A stretch of 64,000 bases of DNA from Mucilaginibacter terrigena. GTDB taxonomy: Bacteria > Bacteroidota > Bacteroidia > Sphingobacteriales > Sphingobacteriaceae. The stretch is taken from positions 124,001 to 188,000 of the forward strand of contig NZ_SEWG01000003.1 in NCBI RefSeq assembly GCF_004168255.1, read 5' to 3'. Shown here in pieces: positions 43,633 through 53,493 of the stretch; within the stretch, counting starts at the first letter, position 1; each line of letters starts with the position of its first letter. A program made the position numbers and the translations under genes. Under the pieces are notes generated by a model. That model was given only the letters and a program-made list of their open reading frames with translations, did no database searches and was not told the origin of the DNA.

Positions 43633-43744
43633 GTCGCTCGGCTCCAGCCGGCCGCCAACTTACACGCTGCGGCGGGACGCCGCAGCGTGTAAGTTGGCGG
43701 CAGGCGGCCTCATAATAATTGTCGCCCGGCTCCAGCCGGGCGAC
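43633..43744. repeat. Composite palindromic element: 49-bp inverted repeat between two direct hairpin copies
   Basis: The core at 43652-43700 has perfect 22-bp arms (starting CCGCCAACTTACACG) around the 5-nt loop GGGAC. On the right, 43721-43744 is GTCGCCCGGCT-CC-AGCCGGGCGAC. On the left, 43633 onward carries a decayed copy (GTCGCTCGGCTCCAGCCGG) in the same orientation. GC content is well above the surroundings. Confidence 0.8.
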
Positions 43745-43823
43745 TGCAGGAAATAAACACAATCATAAATATGTTTTATTGTTACTGATGTAATAGTGAT
43801 ATTTGCCTTAAACATCTGCAACT

Positions 43824-44540
43824 ATGGCCCGATTATCTGTCAATATCAATAAAATAGCCACCCTGCGTAACTCGCGCGGCGGCGATAACCCTAACTTAGT
43901 ACAGGTTGCTAAAGATTGCGAACGCTTTGGCGCGGAAGGTATAACGGTACACCCCCGGCCCGATGAAAGGCATATCCGCTACCAGGATGTTTTCGATCTG
44001 AAGAAAATTGTAACCACCGAGTTTAACATCGAGGGTAATTGTCAGGAGCAAAAATTTATTGACCTGGTACTGGCCAGCCAGCCCGAGCAGGTAACCCTTG
44101 TGCCCGATGTTTTGGGGCAGATAACATCAAACCATGGCTGGGATACTATAGCTAATCAGCAATATTTAAAAGAGATCATCGCGGTGTTTAAAAACGCCGG
44201 TATCCGTGTATCCATATTTGTAGACCCGGTTGTTGAAATGGTAGAGGCCGCCGCCACCACCGGTACCCATCGTATTGAACTTTATACTGAAGCCTACGCG
44301 CACAATTACGCCGTAAATAAGGAAGATGCCATAGCCCCTTACATTAAAGCTGCAGAAGCTGCCCATAAGCTTGGCCTGGGTATAAACGCCGGCCACGACC
44401 TCGACCTGCAGAACCTGCAGTATTTCGCCCAAAACATCCCGGCGCTTGATGAGGTAAGCATAGGCCACGCGCTTATCAGCGATGCCCTGTATTATGGGTT
44501 AGAGAATACTATCCAGATGTATCTTGGTAAGTTGGCCTAA
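43824..44540 (+). CDS. pdxJ: Pyridoxine 5'-phosphate synthase
   Basis: A 238-residue TIM-barrel enzyme that condenses 1-deoxyxylulose 5-phosphate with 3-amino-2-oxopropyl phosphate to make pyridoxine 5'-phosphate. Family blocks: [30 protein letters not shown] (active-site His and Arg), [27 protein letters not shown] and [13 protein letters not shown]. Its stop overlaps the stop of the convergent large gene by 2 nt. Product PLP serves, among others, GcvP nearby. Confidence 0.97.
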   Translation: MARLSVNINKIATLRNSRGGDNPNLVQVAKDCERFGAEGITVHPRPDERHIRYQDVFDLKKIVTTEFNIEGNCQEQKFIDLVLASQPEQVTLVPDVLGQITSNHGWDTIANQQYLKEIIAVFKNAGIRVSIFVDPVVEMVEAAATTGTHRIELYTEAYAHNYAVNKEDAIAPYIKAAEAAHKLGLGINAGHDLDLQNLQYFAQNIPALDEVSIGHALISDALYYGLENTIQMYLGKLA

Positions 44541-47500
44541 CGCAAAATAGTGAGGTTGCCCGTTATCAGGTCGCAGCTTTTCAGGTCGATGATGTAATAG
44601 TATACACCTGCCGGTAATGGCTTGCCGTTACGCGTGCCATCAAAAGGTACGGCATATCCCTTAGATTGGAAAACCAGTTGCCCATCGCGGCTAAATACGC
44701 TTACGGTACCGTTGGTATAATTTTCTATCCCTTTTATTTTCCAAAAATCGTTTGTGCCGTCGCCATTTGGCGTAAAGGTGTTGGGTATCCCGCTGGTAAT
44801 GCTGCCAAGCAATACTTTAACTTCGGCACGCAGGCTTTCGCAGGTGCCATAAGTAAGGCTTACATAGTAAGTTTTGCTTTCGGTTACGCTTACCGTAAAT
44901 TTACCGCCCTGCTGCTCATCAATTGGCTGCGCGCTTGTGGCGGTTTCGTAAAGGCGGTATTTAGCGGTTGGGTAAGCATCGTTTACAGTAATAACCGCTG
45001 TGCCGGCGCTGCAGCGGTCAATATTGGTAACAGATGGTGTAGGCGGGTCTACAGAAACATCGGTAATAGTAAATTCGGGCTCCGCTAAATTGCAGCCGCC
45101 ATCGGTAATGCGCAGGGTGTATGTGCCCGGCGCTAAATTATCTATCGATGGTTGATTTTTACCGGGTATAGGGTCGCGGTTGCCATCCAGCCATTGGTAG
45201 GTGTAATTTGAGGTGCCGCCGCTTACCAGGGTAGCCGATACGCTGCCTGTGCTTACGCCGCATTGCGCCTGTGTAATGCTGCCATAAGTTATGTTAAAGT
45301 TGGGATAAGCATCAACGTGGTAATCCTTATAAAAATTTTCGCATCCGTTTTTATCTGTAAGATAAAGCTTGTAATCGCCCGCCGGCAAAAACTCCGCCTT
45401 ATTGGTATAACCAACCCGCGTACCCTCGCTGTTAACCCAGCGGTAGGCCACGGGCTGCTCGCCTGCGCCGGTATTAAGGGTAATGGTGCCCGTGCCAAAC
45501 GCCGCGCACGATTTGGTGTATACAGGTGCAAAATCGGGGAAAACGATTGTTGGCAGCTGCTCTATGGTAAAATCGTACGATTTGCTGCAGGTGGCGTTTT
45601 TGATAGTTAATACATAATTGCCTGCAGGTTGGTTAATAATATCAAGTGTGCCCGCTACAAAAGCATTATCCGATTTTCTTCGCCACTCAACGCTTGTGGC
45701 ATTTATGGTTTGCAAACCCTTTATCGATCCATTATTTTTTTCGCAAGTGGTAGATACCACATTTATCTCTGTCAGGTCTAACGATACACCGTTAACGCTT
45801 TTTATCTCAATAAGTTCAGTTGAAACCGGCGGGCAGCCGGCGCTGGTAACAGTAAGCTTATATTTACCAGCAGGTGCTCCTGTAAGGTTAATATCATTTC
45901 CAAACCCGGTGCCTTGCTCATTGGTCCATAAATAAGTGCCGGTACCGGTAACGGTTATGCCGGTAATGGAACCATCGGGATTATCGCAATGCGCATCCTG
46001 TACATTTTTGGTATCGGTGTTTATGCTGATGTCGCTTACGCTAAGTATCTCAACAGGGGAAGAGGTTACCGGCCCGCAATTGCTATCGTCGGTAACTGTT
46101 AAAGTATAATTACCCGCCGGTACCCCGTCCAGATCAGCAGAGGTACCCACTTCTGTCATTGCCTCGTTCTTCCAGCTGTATTTAACATTGGTACCGGCTG
46201 CGGTTATACCATGTATTGCCCCCGAAGCCGTACTGCAGCTGCTTGGCGATGTAACGTACGATGATTGGTTTATCTGCGGGCCGGATGTATTGGTAAGTGT
46301 AATAGGGCCGTATTGTGCTGTACAGTGGGTAACATCGTCTGTTACGGTTAAAGTATATTCACCGGCCGGCAGGTTTTCAATGTCTATGGTGTTCCCAACC
46401 GTACCTGCAATTTTTTCGGCCCAGGTATATGATGCGGTATTTTGCGAGTTGGTTGATGCAAATAAACCTTTTATAGAGCCGCCAGCGCCACACGATGGGT
46501 TCACTATTTTTTTGGAGCCATCAAATATAACAGGGTGTATATCATATAAAGTAAAAGGATCTGACCGGGCAGAGCAGTTGCCGTTGTAGCCAATGGCATA
46601 GTAAGTGCCGGGCTTTAAATTGCCCACATTATTTCCCTGGCCCACCTCTTCATCATTCTCATTAAACCATTTAATATTAAGGATGTATTTATATTTCGAG
46701 ATAGCGATAGAGCCATTATTTGCACCGCAGGTAGGGTTTTTAACAGTGCTGTTACTGTTGTCGAAATATGGGAAGCGGGGTTGCGTAAACTCTGATGATG
46801 TTTGCTGTAGTGTTGTATTGGCAACCCATTTTTTATTAACAAAATTGCCGGTTATTTTCCAGTTCCCGGCGGCGTCGGCAGCTGTGGTTGTATAAAATTG
46901 AACAGGGCTGCACACAGGGCAGTCGCGGTTATCTTCATAAATATATACTAAGGAGTTGGGTGTAGCCGTACCGGAAAGCTCTGTATCATTGTTTACAATT
47001 ATCGCAATCTTAGGGGCTGCCGGGTCGTCAGTATAATAGGCGTAATCGCTGCAAATAATGCTGTTTTTAAGTATCCTTATATTTTTTGATGAATAGGCGG
47101 CAATAGCCGATGAAAACGGGTTGCCCGTTATGGAATTTATCTCGGTAATGTCGTCGCTTCCAATTATTCCATTCTCGGCGTAGCGGATCTCTATAATGGG
47201 GTTTCGATTAGGTGCGGGGCCTTTATCCGTATTGCTGTACATCTTAAAGTTTTTGGCGCTAACGGTCATTAACATATAGCTAAACACATTATTGCGGAAA
47301 AGTAAATTATCGCCGCCAACATTTACATGGCCGCTAACCGTAACGCCATCCTCATTTAATTGCGCATTGTTGAAATAATCCACCGCGATGTAATTATTGA
47401 TGATCGAATAATTATTGCCGCCGGTGTTGATGATGTTATTGCAGTACCCTAAATAGTTTCGGTCGCCGGGCAGGTCGCCGCCAATTAAAACATCGCTGGC

Positions 47501-48187
47501 ATAAACCCATATACCCGAATTAACGGTATACGATACCGTTGAAACTGATTTTCCATCTGCATCACATTCAATAAAGTTACCCTTTACCTCCACAAAACTA
47601 TTCTGCCCGTCGCCAAAAAAACCTCCCGCTATTCCATATTCGTTATCGAACAGAACATTTCCTTTGCCGGGTGCGCCAATTTTTGTGTTTTTTGTATTGG
47701 ATAAGTATATAGCGGCGCCGGGGGTTGCATCATAACCATAAATACTTGTTAACGCGTAAAAATTGGTGATGTATAAGCCATAAATTTCAACGTTTTGCGC
47801 GTTGAGTATAAAAAGGGCGGCGCTGCACGCGTGATCCACGATCTGCGCGGTACGGAATTGCTGCCTGTTCACCGTTATTTTGATCTTTGAATTACTTACC
47901 CCGAAGCCTGCGCCGGGCTGTGTAGTACCATCTATCACGACATCCGAACTAACATAAGGCAAGTCGGTGCGTAACAAGATCGTCCTGCCCGCCTCAGTTA
48001 GGCTGGGTATATTAAAAACAATATAATCTTTAACTGCGCTGCCATTTGCAGCGGCCAATGTTAAGGCTTCGCGCAGGGTGCCGGGGCCGCTATCAGCATT
48101 GCTGGTAACCGTAAAAGTATCTGCGAATAACAGTTGGGAGCTAAGAAGTAGTAGGGTAATAAATAGTAAAAATTTCTTAACAAGCAT
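44537..48187 (-). CDS. Large secreted protein with SprB-type repeats and type IX secretion C-terminal domain
   Basis: About 1216 residues: signal peptide (cleavage near LLFADT), a parallel beta-helix-like N-terminal part (about 25-400, TLREAL opening, many N-x-I/F turns), then at least seven SprB-like repeats of 75-80 residues (CxxxNGSI...GLPAGxYxLTVTD pattern) and a C-terminal CHU_C/gliding-motility domain of about 85 residues ([49 protein letters not shown]). The last domain is the type IX secretion signal. It is probably a cell-surface adhesin. The start at 48187 gives a normal signal peptide; 48241 does not. Confidence 0.9.
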   Translation of the reverse strand: MLVKKFLLFITLLLLSSQLLFADTFTVTSNADSGPGTLREALTLAAANGSAVKDYIVFNIPSLTEAGRTILLRTDLPYVSSDVVIDGTTQPGAGFGVSNSKIKITVNRQQFRTAQIVDHACSAALFILNAQNVEIYGLYITNFYALTSIYGYDATPGAAIYLSNTKNTKIGAPGKGNVLFDNEYGIAGGFFGDGQNSFVEVKGNFIECDADGKSVSTVSYTVNSGIWVYASDVLIGGDLPGDRNYLGYCNNIINTGGNNYSIINNYIAVDYFNNAQLNEDGVTVSGHVNVGGDNLLFRNNVFSYMLMTVSAKNFKMYSNTDKGPAPNRNPIIEIRYAENGIIGSDDITEINSITGNPFSSAIAAYSSKNIRILKNSIICSDYAYYTDDPAAPKIAIIVNNDTELSGTATPNSLVYIYEDNRDCPVCSPVQFYTTTAADAAGNWKITGNFVNKKWVANTTLQQTSSEFTQPRFPYFDNSNSTVKNPTCGANNGSIAISKYKYILNIKWFNENDEEVGQGNNVGNLKPGTYYAIGYNGNCSARSDPFTLYDIHPVIFDGSKKIVNPSCGAGGSIKGLFASTNSQNTASYTWAEKIAGTVGNTIDIENLPAGEYTLTVTDDVTHCTAQYGPITLTNTSGPQINQSSYVTSPSSCSTASGAIHGITAAGTNVKYSWKNEAMTEVGTSADLDGVPAGNYTLTVTDDSNCGPVTSSPVEILSVSDISINTDTKNVQDAHCDNPDGSITGITVTGTGTYLWTNEQGTGFGNDINLTGAPAGKYKLTVTSAGCPPVSTELIEIKSVNGVSLDLTEINVVSTTCEKNNGSIKGLQTINATSVEWRRKSDNAFVAGTLDIINQPAGNYVLTIKNATCSKSYDFTIEQLPTIVFPDFAPVYTKSCAAFGTGTITLNTGAGEQPVAYRWVNSEGTRVGYTNKAEFLPAGDYKLYLTDKNGCENFYKDYHVDAYPNFNITYGSITQAQCGVSTGSVSATLVSGGTSNYTYQWLDGNRDPIPGKNQPSIDNLAPGTYTLRITDGGCNLAEPEFTITDVSVDPPTPSVTNIDRCSAGTAVITVNDAYPTAKYRLYETATSAQPIDEQQGGKFTVSVTESKTYYVSLTYGTCESLRAEVKVLLGSITSGIPNTFTPNGDGTNDFWKIKGIENYTNGTVSVFSRDGQLVFQSKGYAVPFDGTRNGKPLPAGVYYYIIDLKSCDLITGNLTILR

Positions 48188-48255
48188 GATAATATCGGGG
48201 AGGATAAAGGTAGATATTTTATTAAGTAAAACCAGTGTCAAATCGTATTACCTGA

Positions 48256-48285
48256 TTGTTATTCATCAGGTAAATTGTACCTTTG
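48256..48285 (+). promoter_or_regulatory. gcvP promoter
   Basis: ATTG ending at 48258, then 19 nt, then TACCTTTG at 48278-48285, a good match to the Bacteroidota housekeeping promoter. The ATG is 28 nt downstream. Confidence 0.6.
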
Positions 48286-48313
48286 CCCTAAATTTTAAGG
48301 GACATAAATTTCA

Positions 48314-51223
48314 ATGAAGCTGAACGTAGATTACCAGGAAAAATTCCAGCAAAGGCACATAGCGCCAAACCAGGCCGATACTGATAAAATGCTTAAAACT
48401 ATCGGTGTAAATTCGCTTGATGAGTTAATAAACGAAACCGTACCGGCAAAAATAAGGCTGAAGAACCCGCTGAACCTGCCGCCCGCCAAAAGCGAGTTCG
48501 ATTACCTGAATACGCTTAAGCAAACAGCTTCAAAAAACAAGGTGTTTAAATCGTACATCGGCCAGGGTTACTATGATGTAATTGTACCGGGTGTTATCCA
48601 GCGCAACATCCTGGAGAATCCCGGATGGTATACCCAATACACCCCTTACCAGGCCGAGATAGCACAGGGCCGCTTACAGGCTTTGTTAAACTTCCAAACC
48701 ATGGTTATCGATTTAACCGGGATGGAAATAGCCAACGCGTCCTTACTGGATGAAGGTACAGCTGCTGCCGAGGCGATGTTTATGCAGTACAGCTTACGTA
48801 AAAACAATGCGGCAAACATTTTCTTCGTATCCGAAGAAGTGTTCCCGCAAACCATTGATATTTTAAAGACCCGCAGCGAGCCTTACGGTATAAAACTGCA
48901 AATTGGCGACCACCGCACCGCGCAGCTAACCGACGATATGTTCGGTGCTATGGTACAATACCCTGCCGGTAACGGAGAGGTGTATAACTATACTGGTTTC
49001 GCTAATGCCCTGCACGAAAAAAATATTAAGCTAACCGTAGTCGCCGATATCATGAGCCTTATCCTGCTTACCCCTCCGGGCGAGTGGGGCGCGGACATTG
49101 TAGTAGGCAGTACCCAGCGTTTTGGCGTACCAATGGGCTTTGGTGGCCCGCACGCGGCATTTTTTGCAACCAAAGAAGAATACAAACGCTCTATCCCCGG
49201 TCGTATTATCGGTGTAACCATCGATAGCGCTGGCAATTACGCATTGCGTATGGCTTTGCAAACCCGCGAGCAGCACATCCGTAGGGATAAAGCAACTTCC
49301 AATATTTGTACAGCGCAGGCTTTACTGGCTATTATGGCCGGGATGTATGCCGTGTACCATGGCCCGCAGGGCTTAAAACTGATTGCCGAGCGCATCCACG
49401 GGTTAACCGTTTTATTGGCTAATTCATTAACCGAACTTGGTTACGAGCAATTGAACGATAGCTACTTTGATACCCTTAAAGTTGAGCTTGGCGCATTAGC
49501 CGACCCGGTAAAATCCGAAGCTTTAAACAACGAGCTTAACCTAAACTACAAAGGCACTACGGCTACTATCTCTATCGACGAAACTACCTCGCCGGAGGAT
49601 ATCAAAACCATTGTACGCTTTTTTGCCAAGGTTAAGGGTAAAACATTAGCAGATTCGAACTTTGAAACGCTGAAAGCAAATGTAGAGGGCATTATCCCAA
49701 CCGAACTGCAGCGTACATCTGCTTACCTTACCCACGCTTTATTCAACTCGCACCACTCGGAACATGAGATGCTGCGTTATATCAAATCGCTGGAAGCAAA
49801 AGACCTTTCGCTTTGCCACTCGATGATAGCCCTGGGTTCGTGCACCATGAAGCTGAACGCGACTACCGAAATGGTACCGGTTACATGGGCCGAGTTTAGC
49901 AAGATGCACCCCTTTGCACCAACCGACCAGGTTGGCGGCTACATGCAGCTGTTTGATGAACTGAACAAATGGCTGAGCGAGATCACCGGCTTTGCAGCCA
50001 TGAGCTTACAGCCAAACGCGGGCGCGCAAGGCGAGTACGCCGGTTTAATGGTTATCCGTGCTTATCATAATGATAGGGGCGACCATCACCGTAACATTGC
50101 GCTGATCCCTTCGTCGGCACACGGCACTAACCCTGCATCGGCGGCTATGGCCGGGATGAAAATTGTGGTTGTTAAATGCGACGATAACGGTAACATCGAC
50201 GTTGCCGATATGAAAGCTAAAGCCGAGCAATACAAAAACGAACTTTCGTGCCTGATGGTAACTTATCCATCAACCCATGGGGTGTTCGAAGAAAGCATCA
50301 TCGAGATCTGCGAGATAATCCATTCCAATGGCGGCCAGGTTTACATGGACGGCGCTAATATGAACGCGCAGGTAGGTTTAACAAGTCCGGCTAATATTGG
50401 CGCCGATGTTTGCCACCTCAACTTGCACAAAACCTTCTGTATCCCGCACGGTGGCGGTGGCCCGGGCATGGGGCCAATCGGCGTAGCAAAGCACCTGGTA
50501 CCTTACCTGCCGGGCCATGCTGTGGTTGATATTGATAATGGTAAGGCCATCCACGCGGTATCTGCCGCGCCATGGGGTTCTGCTTCTATACTGATCATAT
50601 CACACGCCTATATCGCTATGATGGGTGCCGATGGCTTAACCAATGCCACCCGTTACGCTATCCTTAACGCTAACTATATTAAAACGCGTTTAAAAGATCA
50701 TTATAACGTGCTGTACACCGGTGCAAACGGCCGCTGCGCGCACGAAATGATCCTTGACTGCCGCTCGTTTAAAGCATACGGTGTAGAAGTGGTGGATATT
50801 GCCAAACGCTTAATGGATTATGGCTTCCACGCGCCAACAGTATCGTTCCCGGTTGCAGGTACGGTGATGATCGAACCAACCGAATCTGAGCCTAAGCACG
50901 AGCTTGACCGTTTCTGCGATGCCATGATCTCTATCCGAGGTGAAATTGAGGACGTTGAAAAAGGCATATCTGATAAAACGGATAACCCGCTGAAAAACGC
51001 GCCGCACACGCCAGCCGTAATTACCGGAAACGAGTGGGAGCACCCGTACACCCGCCAAAAAGCAGCTTACCCGCTGCCATATGTTGCGGCTTATAAATTC
51101 TGGCCATCAGTAGGCAGGGTGAATGATACCTATGGCGACAGGACGCTGATCTGCTCGTGCCCGCCGCTTACCGATTACGAGTTTGAAGAAAGCGAAGTTA
51201 CCACACCGGAGTACGGAACGTGA
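48314..51223 (+). CDS. gcvP: Glycine dehydrogenase (decarboxylating), P protein
   Basis: A 969-residue single-chain P protein of the glycine cleavage system, which decarboxylates glycine and passes the aminomethyl group to lipoylated H protein. The N-terminal half carries [30 protein letters not shown] and [19 protein letters not shown]. The C-terminal half has the PLP lysine in [20 protein letters not shown] (Lys706) and [17 protein letters not shown]. Full length with no defect. GcvT and GcvH are not in the window. Confidence 0.97.
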   Translation: MKLNVDYQEKFQQRHIAPNQADTDKMLKTIGVNSLDELINETVPAKIRLKNPLNLPPAKSEFDYLNTLKQTASKNKVFKSYIGQGYYDVIVPGVIQRNILENPGWYTQYTPYQAEIAQGRLQALLNFQTMVIDLTGMEIANASLLDEGTAAAEAMFMQYSLRKNNAANIFFVSEEVFPQTIDILKTRSEPYGIKLQIGDHRTAQLTDDMFGAMVQYPAGNGEVYNYTGFANALHEKNIKLTVVADIMSLILLTPPGEWGADIVVGSTQRFGVPMGFGGPHAAFFATKEEYKRSIPGRIIGVTIDSAGNYALRMALQTREQHIRRDKATSNICTAQALLAIMAGMYAVYHGPQGLKLIAERIHGLTVLLANSLTELGYEQLNDSYFDTLKVELGALADPVKSEALNNELNLNYKGTTATISIDETTSPEDIKTIVRFFAKVKGKTLADSNFETLKANVEGIIPTELQRTSAYLTHALFNSHHSEHEMLRYIKSLEAKDLSLCHSMIALGSCTMKLNATTEMVPVTWAEFSKMHPFAPTDQVGGYMQLFDELNKWLSEITGFAAMSLQPNAGAQGEYAGLMVIRAYHNDRGDHHRNIALIPSSAHGTNPASAAMAGMKIVVVKCDDNGNIDVADMKAKAEQYKNELSCLMVTYPSTHGVFEESIIEICEIIHSNGGQVYMDGANMNAQVGLTSPANIGADVCHLNLHKTFCIPHGGGGPGMGPIGVAKHLVPYLPGHAVVDIDNGKAIHAVSAAPWGSASILIISHAYIAMMGADGLTNATRYAILNANYIKTRLKDHYNVLYTGANGRCAHEMILDCRSFKAYGVEVVDIAKRLMDYGFHAPTVSFPVAGTVMIEPTESEPKHELDRFCDAMISIRGEIEDVEKGISDKTDNPLKNAPHTPAVITGNEWEHPYTRQKAAYPLPYVAAYKFWPSVGRVNDTYGDRTLICSCPPLTDYEFEESEVTTPEYGT

Positions 51224-51643
51224 ATAAATGTGCAGATGTGCGGATGTGCAGATGAATAATTTAAAAGCGATGGATAAAACCCGTCGCTTTTTTTGTTCTC
51301 TGCCTTGTCATGCTGAACATAGTGAAGCATCTATTATTGAACTTGTACCACCACCCGGTATGGCGGCGATCAGATTCTTCGCTATGCTCAGAATGATAAA
51401 TGTAAATTTCGAGTTATTGTGGTTGTTACTCCAAAGCTGGTATACCCTAACAAATTTGCAAATCTGAATCACAAAAATTCGTATGTATATACATATATTT
51501 GATCAGGTTGTAACAACTTACTTATATGGATATCTATAAAGCAGGTTATTTTAACTGTTGTGTTGCAAAAACATTGTAAAAAACGTATCGTTACAACCTG
51601 TAGGAATATAACCTTTTAAAATGAATTTCCGTATAAAGTATAT
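51224..51643. other. Gene-free stretch with three kinds of repeat
   Basis: This 420-nt gap holds three 8-nt tandem units (51228-51254, ATGTGCAG/ATGTGCGG), an imperfect 25-bp inverted repeat (51308-51332 with 51372-51396) and a widely spaced perfect 11-bp inverted repeat (51504-51514 with 51590-51600) close to the response-regulator gene. No convincing coding frame is seen. Confidence 0.6.
51308..51396. repeat. Dispersed palindromic element of the TCATGCTGA type
   Basis: The arms at 51308-51332 and 51372-51396 match at 21 of 25 positions when one is reverse-complemented. Sequences of this kind (TCAT-CTGA-CATAG-GAAG-ATCT) recur between genes in many Bacteroidota genomes. Confidence 0.65.
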
Positions 51644-52063
51644 ATGAGCCTTAATAACGACAAAACAGTAAGTGTTTTATTGGTTGATGACGATGAAATA
51701 AACAACTTTATCTCGATAAAATTGATAAAGAAGGCCTTGACCAATTCTGATATTATGGCTTGCCTTAATGGTAAATTTGCGATCGATCAACTGGCTGATA
51801 TTCAGCGTAAAGACCCTGAAAAATTGCCCGACTACATCCTGCTGGATATCAATATGCCGATTATGAACGGCTGGGAGTTTTTAGACGAGTACAAGCGCCT
51901 GAACCTGGACCCGCTTGGTAAAAGCAAGATCTATATCATTTCATCCTCGGTGTTTAGTAACGATATCAACAAGGCCCGATCTTACCCTTTAGTGAAAGAT
52001 TTTATATCGAAACCACTAAATGTGGAAAAAATAAAAGAGCTTTTTGGAGTATCTTCAAACTAA
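51644..52063 (+). CDS. Stand-alone response regulator receiver protein
   Basis: A 139-residue CheY-like single receiver domain: acidic pair in LLVDDDEINNF, phospho-acceptor Asp in YILLDINMPIMNGWEF, Ser/Thr switch in IYIISSSV, and Lys in DFISKPLN. It has no output domain, so it acts by protein contact, probably taking phosphate from a hybrid kinase elsewhere. The IKLIKKALTN and KRLNLDPLGKSKIYIISSS pieces are typical of Bacteroidota single-receiver proteins. Its 3' end overlaps the convergent MBL gene by 4 nt. Confidence 0.93.
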   Translation: MSLNNDKTVSVLLVDDDEINNFISIKLIKKALTNSDIMACLNGKFAIDQLADIQRKDPEKLPDYILLDINMPIMNGWEFLDEYKRLNLDPLGKSKIYIISSSVFSNDINKARSYPLVKDFISKPLNVEKIKELFGVSSN

Positions 52064-52830
52064 ACAGCATTTACTGTAAACACTTCGTCCCGGTAATTAA
52101 CCGTACCTATTGCCGTTGCCCTTGCGTGGTAAAATAAACATGTGTATCCTTCGGCAGCAGCTTTTTTTCCGTATTGTATGCGTAACTCTGCAGCTCTATG
52201 ACCATCATAATCGTATTTAGCTACAAACTTTCTTATTAACTGCTCAGGTTCGGGTAATTCATCGCCCCCAAAAAATACTTTTTGCCTCTCTGTATCTATC
52301 CAAAACACCTGGTGGTATTTACTGTGCCCGGCAGATAGCTCATATTTAATACCCGGCTTATATTCGCCGCTGCCTTCAACAAAATCAATATCGGCCTTGT
52401 TTTTTAAGGCCTCAAAAATTTCCTTATGGTACGATGTTGAAGAACCGGTTAGGGCGAAATCAAATTCCTGCCGTTGGATAACATGTTTAGCCTGCGGGAA
52501 ACTCGGCTCCAGTTGGCCATTTCGCTCTACAACCAAACCACCCGAGTGATCGTAATGCAGGTGCGACATCAGCACCAAAGTAACATCGTCCGGGTCGAAA
52601 CCGGCATTGCGAATGTGCTGATGCAATAAAAGCTCGTCGCGGGTGTCTTTATAACCAAGCCCTGCATCCAGTACGATCAGGTCGGCAGCGGTTTTTATCA
52701 GGAATGGGTTCACATGGATAAACAGCGAACCGGGCCGGTCTTTTTTACTGTCGGTTTCGGGGTTAAAAGGGATGAACTTTTTTGTGGCATCAACCGAATA
52801 AGAGCCTTCGCCCAGCGCAAAAATTTCCAT
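52060..52830 (-). CDS. MBL-fold metallo-hydrolase
   Basis: About 256 residues with the metallo-beta-lactamase fold: SHLHYDHSGG (the HxHxDH di-zinc motif), a later His in ELSAGHSKYHQVFWI and Asp in FFGGDELPEPEQ. The pattern fits the AiiA-like/MBL hydrolase group without a clear substrate. The Met at 52830 (Met-Glu-Ile-Phe-Ala-Leu-Gly) is preferred; 52848 is possible. Confidence 0.88.
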   Translation of the reverse strand: MEIFALGEGSYSVDATKKFIPFNPETDSKKDRPGSLFIHVNPFLIKTAADLIVLDAGLGYKDTRDELLLHQHIRNAGFDPDDVTLVLMSHLHYDHSGGLVVERNGQLEPSFPQAKHVIQRQEFDFALTGSSTSYHKEIFEALKNKADIDFVEGSGEYKPGIKYELSAGHSKYHQVFWIDTERQKVFFGGDELPEPEQLIRKFVAKYDYDGHRAAELRIQYGKKAAAEGYTCLFYHARATAIGTVNYRDEVFTVNAV

Positions 52831-53004
52831 AATTAAATGTTTATGCAAATATAAGCCGCAAAAAGCTAAGCGGGGAATGTTAGGTAATAAATGACATTGG
52901 CCTCGTTATTTCTTAGGAATATATGCGCTACCTGTAACGTTTTTAAACTCGCTACGTCTATTATTTATAACCTGATGAAAAATATTTTAAAATAAATTTT
53001 GATA

Positions 53005-53044
53005 TACGAAAACTATCGTACATATTTGTACGAAGAAATTCGTA
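53005..53044. promoter_or_regulatory. Operator array upstream of the BlaI-type repressor
   Basis: Three overlapping dyads at 12-nt steps: TACGA...TCGTA (53005-53020), CGTACA-TATT-TGTACG (53017-53032) and TACGAA-GAAA-TTCGTA (53029-53044). The middle one contains the TACA/TGTA half-sites known for BlaI/MecI. The array ends 13 nt before the blaI ATG. Confidence 0.65.
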
Positions 53045-53057
53045 TAACTTTTATATC

Positions 53058-53432
53058 ATGGATTTGAAACCGACAGAAAGCGAGCTGGAAATATTACAGG
53101 TGATTTGGAAAAAGGGGCAATGCAGCGTACGCGATGTGCACGAGGAACTTGCAAAGAGCAAAGACTCGGGCTACACCACCACCCTTAAACTGATGCAGAT
53201 AATGCACGAAAAAGGTTTGGTTGAGCGCGATACAAACGCCAAAACCCATTTATACAAAGCATTAATAACCCGCGGGCAGGCACAGCAGGGCGCGCTTGAT
53301 AAAATTATATCAACCGTGTTTAAAGGATCGACATCTGACCTGGTGATACAGGCCCTTGGCCAGCACCGCGCGTCGAAGGACGAGATAGACGCGATAAAGG
53401 ATTACCTGAAACAGTTTGAGAGTGGTGAGTAG
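53058..53432 (+). CDS. BlaI/MecI-family repressor
   Basis: A 124-residue winged-helix repressor: PTESELEILQVIWKKGQCSV at the N terminus, YTTTLKLMQIMHEKGLVERD as recognition helix and wing, and a C-terminal dimer domain (TRGQAQQGALDKIISTVF). These repressors are inactivated by proteolysis through BlaR1-type sensors. The BlaR1-like gene follows 61 nt downstream. The target set need not include beta-lactamases; none is seen here. Confidence 0.95.
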   Translation: MDLKPTESELEILQVIWKKGQCSVRDVHEELAKSKDSGYTTTLKLMQIMHEKGLVERDTNAKTHLYKALITRGQAQQGALDKIISTVFKGSTSDLVIQALGQHRASKDEIDAIKDYLKQFESGE

Positions 53433-53493
53433 TTAATTGTGAGTAGAGTTTAGTTGAAGCTTATTTAGTATTTAGCTTTTAGAATTTAACGTT

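Noticed and set aside
51228..51467. A 79-codon plus-strand frame after gcvP
   Set aside because: It is made mostly of the 8-nt tandem units and the dispersed inverted repeat, with no gene-like composition.
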